Source of the DNA: Candidatus Poseidoniaceae archaeon
GTDB taxonomy: Archaea; Thermoplasmatota; Poseidoniia; Poseidoniales; Poseidoniaceae
Length of the DNA: 64,000 nt
Direction: 5' to 3'
Assembly: GCA_949372655.1 (NCBI GenBank)
Contig: CASIAI010000001.1
Span: 325,279 to 389,278 of the forward strand
In this document: one piece after another, positions 62,237 to 64,000 of the stretch
Numbering within the stretch: position 1 is the first letter of the stretch
Layout of the letters: each line of letters opens with the position of its first letter
Position numbers and translations under genes: made by a program
Notes under the pieces: generated by a model
Told to the model about the DNA's origin: nothing
The model's database searches: none
The model's input: the letters and a program-made list of their open reading frames with translations, nothing else

Positions 62237-63430
62237 TTAGCCCATTCTAACTAACATTGCCACAGCATTGCCTCCGCCAAGACACAATGTAACAATACCT
62301 GATTTTGCTTCAACTCTTCTCATGACACCTATCATGGTGATTAAACATCTAGTACCGCTGCTTCCAAGTGGGTGTCCAAGGCTTATTGCGCCGCCGTGAA
62401 GATTGAACCTATCATTTGGAATTCCGACTTCTTTGGCCACTGCACAAGATGCTGAAGCAAATGCTTCATTGTGTTCATAGATATCAACATCTAAAACCTC
62501 TAATGAATTTCTTTGTAAAAGAGTCCTAATTGCCGGAATAGGTGCACTCATCACTTGGTCTGGTGCCACACCGCTAGTGCAATAATCCTCGACATAGGCG
62601 ATTATATCCCAACCTTGGTTCTTGGCAAAGCCGGCATCTGCTAGTAAAACTGCGCTTGCCCCATCGTTTAGAGTACTAGCATTTCCAGCAGTCACCTGTC
62701 CTTCTTTATTGAATACTGGGCGTAACTTAGAAAGTACTTCCATTGAAGAATTCGGTTTTACCCCTTCATCTTTAGAAAATATAACTGGATCTTTTCTCCT
62801 TTGTGGCACTTCAACAGAAAAAGATTCCCAATCAAACCATCCCGAATCCCATGCCTTAGCCGCTCTATGGTGGCTTTGAAGTGCGAATTCATCAGAATTA
62901 ATTCTAGAAATATCACTTACTTTGGCGACCGTTTCTCCTGTATTGCCCATGTGAATATCATTGTATACATCCCATAATCCATCATGAATCATAGAATCTA
63001 TCAATTTAGAATCTCCCATTTTCTTGCCTCTTCTTTGACCGAGGAGGAGTTGAGGGGCATTTGACATACTTTCCATTCCCCCTACAATGACAACCTTACT
63101 TTGACCTGCACGAATACTGTTTGATGCAAGCATGGCTGCTTCAAGGGAACTTCCGCATACTTTGTTGATTGTTGTTGCTGGAGTTGTTACTGGTAAACCT
63201 GAGCCAAGTGCTACTTGTCTCGCTGGATTTTGGCCACAGCCTGCTTGCAATACTTGCCCAAACAGGAAATCATCTACTAAGCCGCCAGCAGGGTCTAGAC
63301 CAACCCTTGAACATAATTCTTTAACCGCTAGTATTCCCAAATCCACCGCTGATAAAGAAGATAAAGAACCCATAAAGGAACCGATAGGGGTTCTGGATAC
63401 TGCACAGATTGCTACTTTTGATTCTCCCAT
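62237..63430 (-). CDS. Acetyl-CoA C-acetyltransferase (thiolase)
   Basis: 397 residues. Thiolase active site: nucleophilic Cys in TTINKVCGSSLEAAML (about residue 92), YEHNEAFAS and LHGGAISLGHPLGSSGTR (His), and the second Cys in VTLCLGGGNAVAML. Condenses or cleaves acyl-CoA, used in beta-oxidation or mevalonate formation. Sequence cannot tell AtoB-like biosynthetic from degradative. ATG start at the conserved MGESKVAICAVSRTPIGSF. Confidence 0.92.
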   Translation of the reverse strand: MGESKVAICAVSRTPIGSFMGSLSSLSAVDLGILAVKELCSRVGLDPAGGLVDDFLFGQVLQAGCGQNPARQVALGSGLPVTTPATTINKVCGSSLEAAMLASNSIRAGQSKVVIVGGMESMSNAPQLLLGQRRGKKMGDSKLIDSMIHDGLWDVYNDIHMGNTGETVAKVSDISRINSDEFALQSHHRAAKAWDSGWFDWESFSVEVPQRRKDPVIFSKDEGVKPNSSMEVLSKLRPVFNKEGQVTAGNASTLNDGASAVLLADAGFAKNQGWDIIAYVEDYCTSGVAPDQVMSAPIPAIRTLLQRNSLEVLDVDIYEHNEAFASASCAVAKEVGIPNDRFNLHGGAISLGHPLGSSGTRCLITMIGVMRRVEAKSGIVTLCLGGGNAVAMLVRMG

Positions 63431-63525
63431 AAATTGGCTAAAAGGGTACTTATCTTGAATGTGTGCATCTAAGTTTACTCTGTTTTCATGAGAAGAGTTG
63501 ATGAAAGAAAAGTCCTGCGGGTGTC

Positions 63526-64000
63526 ATGGCCAAATTCAAAACCGATTTTGAAACCGAGAGAGAACCCAACCAAATGCGACATGTTGAGGTTGAGATTGAT
63601 TTTACCCCAAATGCCCTTGCATCGATACTTTATCGCCAAGGAGACACTGTGATTCTGGTATGTTGTACCAAAGAATCAAGACTACCTGGTTGGTTCCCTA
63701 GAGACTCGACCAAAGGATGGGTACATGCAGAGTATTCTTTACTCCCAGGTTCAACTGATTCTAGATTCCGAAGAGAGAGGCGCGGTGCAAAAGGCCGTAC
63801 TCAAGAGATTGAAAGATTGATTGCTCGCTCTCTGCGTGCTGCTGTAGACCTTGAGGCATTAGGTCCAATTTCCTTGAATATAGATTGTGATGTACTAAAC
63901 GCTGATGGTGGCACTAGATGTGCATCCATCACTGCTGCAAACATTGCACTTCGACTTGCAGTCAGAAGAATGATCGCTCAAGGAATATGCTTGCCTTTGG
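63526..64000 (+). CDS. rph: RNase PH, partial (right window edge)
   Basis: 158 codons before the window ends. MAKFKTDFETEREPNQMRHVEVEIDF leads into GWVHAEYSLLPGSTDSRFRRER, RTQEIERLIARSLRAAVDLEALG and IDCDVLNADGGTRCASITAAN. The AEY.LLP, GRTQEI.RLI.RSLRAAVDL and DCDVL.ADGGTR motifs match bacterial RNase PH, which trims tRNA 3' ends phosphorolytically, rather than archaeal exosome Rrp41. Catalytic Asp and Arg are in this part. Confidence 0.9.
   Translation, partial: MAKFKTDFETEREPNQMRHVEVEIDFTPNALASILYRQGDTVILVCCTKESRLPGWFPRDSTKGWVHAEYSLLPGSTDSRFRRERRGAKGRTQEIERLIARSLRAAVDLEALGPISLNIDCDVLNADGGTRCASITAANIALRLAVRRMIAQGICLPL

Noticed and set aside
1-64000. CRISPR array, prophage or insertion sequence
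   Set aside because: No spaced short repeats, cas genes, transposases, integrases or terminal inverted repeats were seen; repeats found are within coding genes or tRNA.

Overview
The window looks like a chromosomal segment of a planktonic marine archaeon, most likely Marine Group II / Candidatus Poseidoniales (Euryarchaeota). This is an inference, because no rRNA is present. Archaeal markers are a Gar1-domain protein, archaeal-type RibL (FAD synthetase) and RibB, paired 2-oxoacid:ferredoxin oxidoreductase subunits, an archaeal-type endonuclease IV, PGF-CTERM-like surface anchors, and TATA-like boxes close to start codons. Bacterial-type genes are mixed in: gpsA, two-domain riboflavin synthase, RNase PH, fused E1 dehydrogenase and aconitase A. 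Base composition is modest in GC and gene density is high. No integrase, transposase or CRISPR array was seen.

Layout. 1-7.6 kb: a cut-off cation exchanger, an aquaporin, an isocitrate/isopropylmalate dehydrogenase-type enzyme, a fused E1 alpha-beta 2-oxoacid dehydrogenase, and a VTT membrane protein coupled to a receiver-domain protein. 7.6-12.1 kb: minus-strand riboflavin/FAD cluster ribB-ribL-ribE-ribH, followed by trxB (a flavoenzyme) and a MoeB-rhodanese protein. 12.2-14.8 kb: endonuclease IV-like protein, GpsA and a small protein. 14.8-19.7 kb: a four-gene minus-strand block with PhnE-like permease, PhnC-like ATPase, a two-lobed substrate-binding lipoprotein and a secreted protein. 19.7-28.9 kb: membrane proteins, an ABC-2 exporter, a secreted protein, a Gar1-RGG-zinc-finger protein, a TPR protein and AhcY. 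29.0-35.8 kb: a giant surface protein. 36-44.5 kb: aconitase, cyclophilin and 2-oxoacid:ferredoxin oxidoreductase. 44.5-51.6 kb: two paralogous acidic surface lipoproteins separated by a tRNA-Gln. 51.6-55.7 kb: small genes and an HxlR regulator. 55.7-64 kb: NUDIX-metallo-beta-lactamase fusion, quinone-reductase-like MDR, NFACT/RqcH, DEAD-box RGG helicase, thiolase and RNase PH (cut by the window end).

The strongest candidate for a new system is at 14.8-19.7 kb. The binding protein would normally be named a phosphonate (PhnD) binding protein. However, both of its lobes carry the sequence signatures of animal transferrins in the right order: the SCHTG..SAG..PMG anion-site motif, YSGYSGA.ECL..GYGDVAFAK and PSH.V. 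Three of the four iron ligands are kept in both lobes; the fourth is Asp in lobe 1 and Glu in lobe 2. Its promoter, and that of the neighbouring secreted protein, carry TTTAGG-N4-CCTAAA palindromes like DtxR/IdeR iron-repressor operators. I infer an iron-repressed, bilobal transferrin-like uptake system with a Phn-type ABC transporter.

A second highlight is an archaeal Gar1 protein with a long RGG tail containing three RanBP2-type zinc fingers, an architecture resembling eukaryotic FUS/EWS proteins. Its glycine-arginine repeat contains a frameshift, and a DEAD-box helicase tail elsewhere contains two compensating ones.
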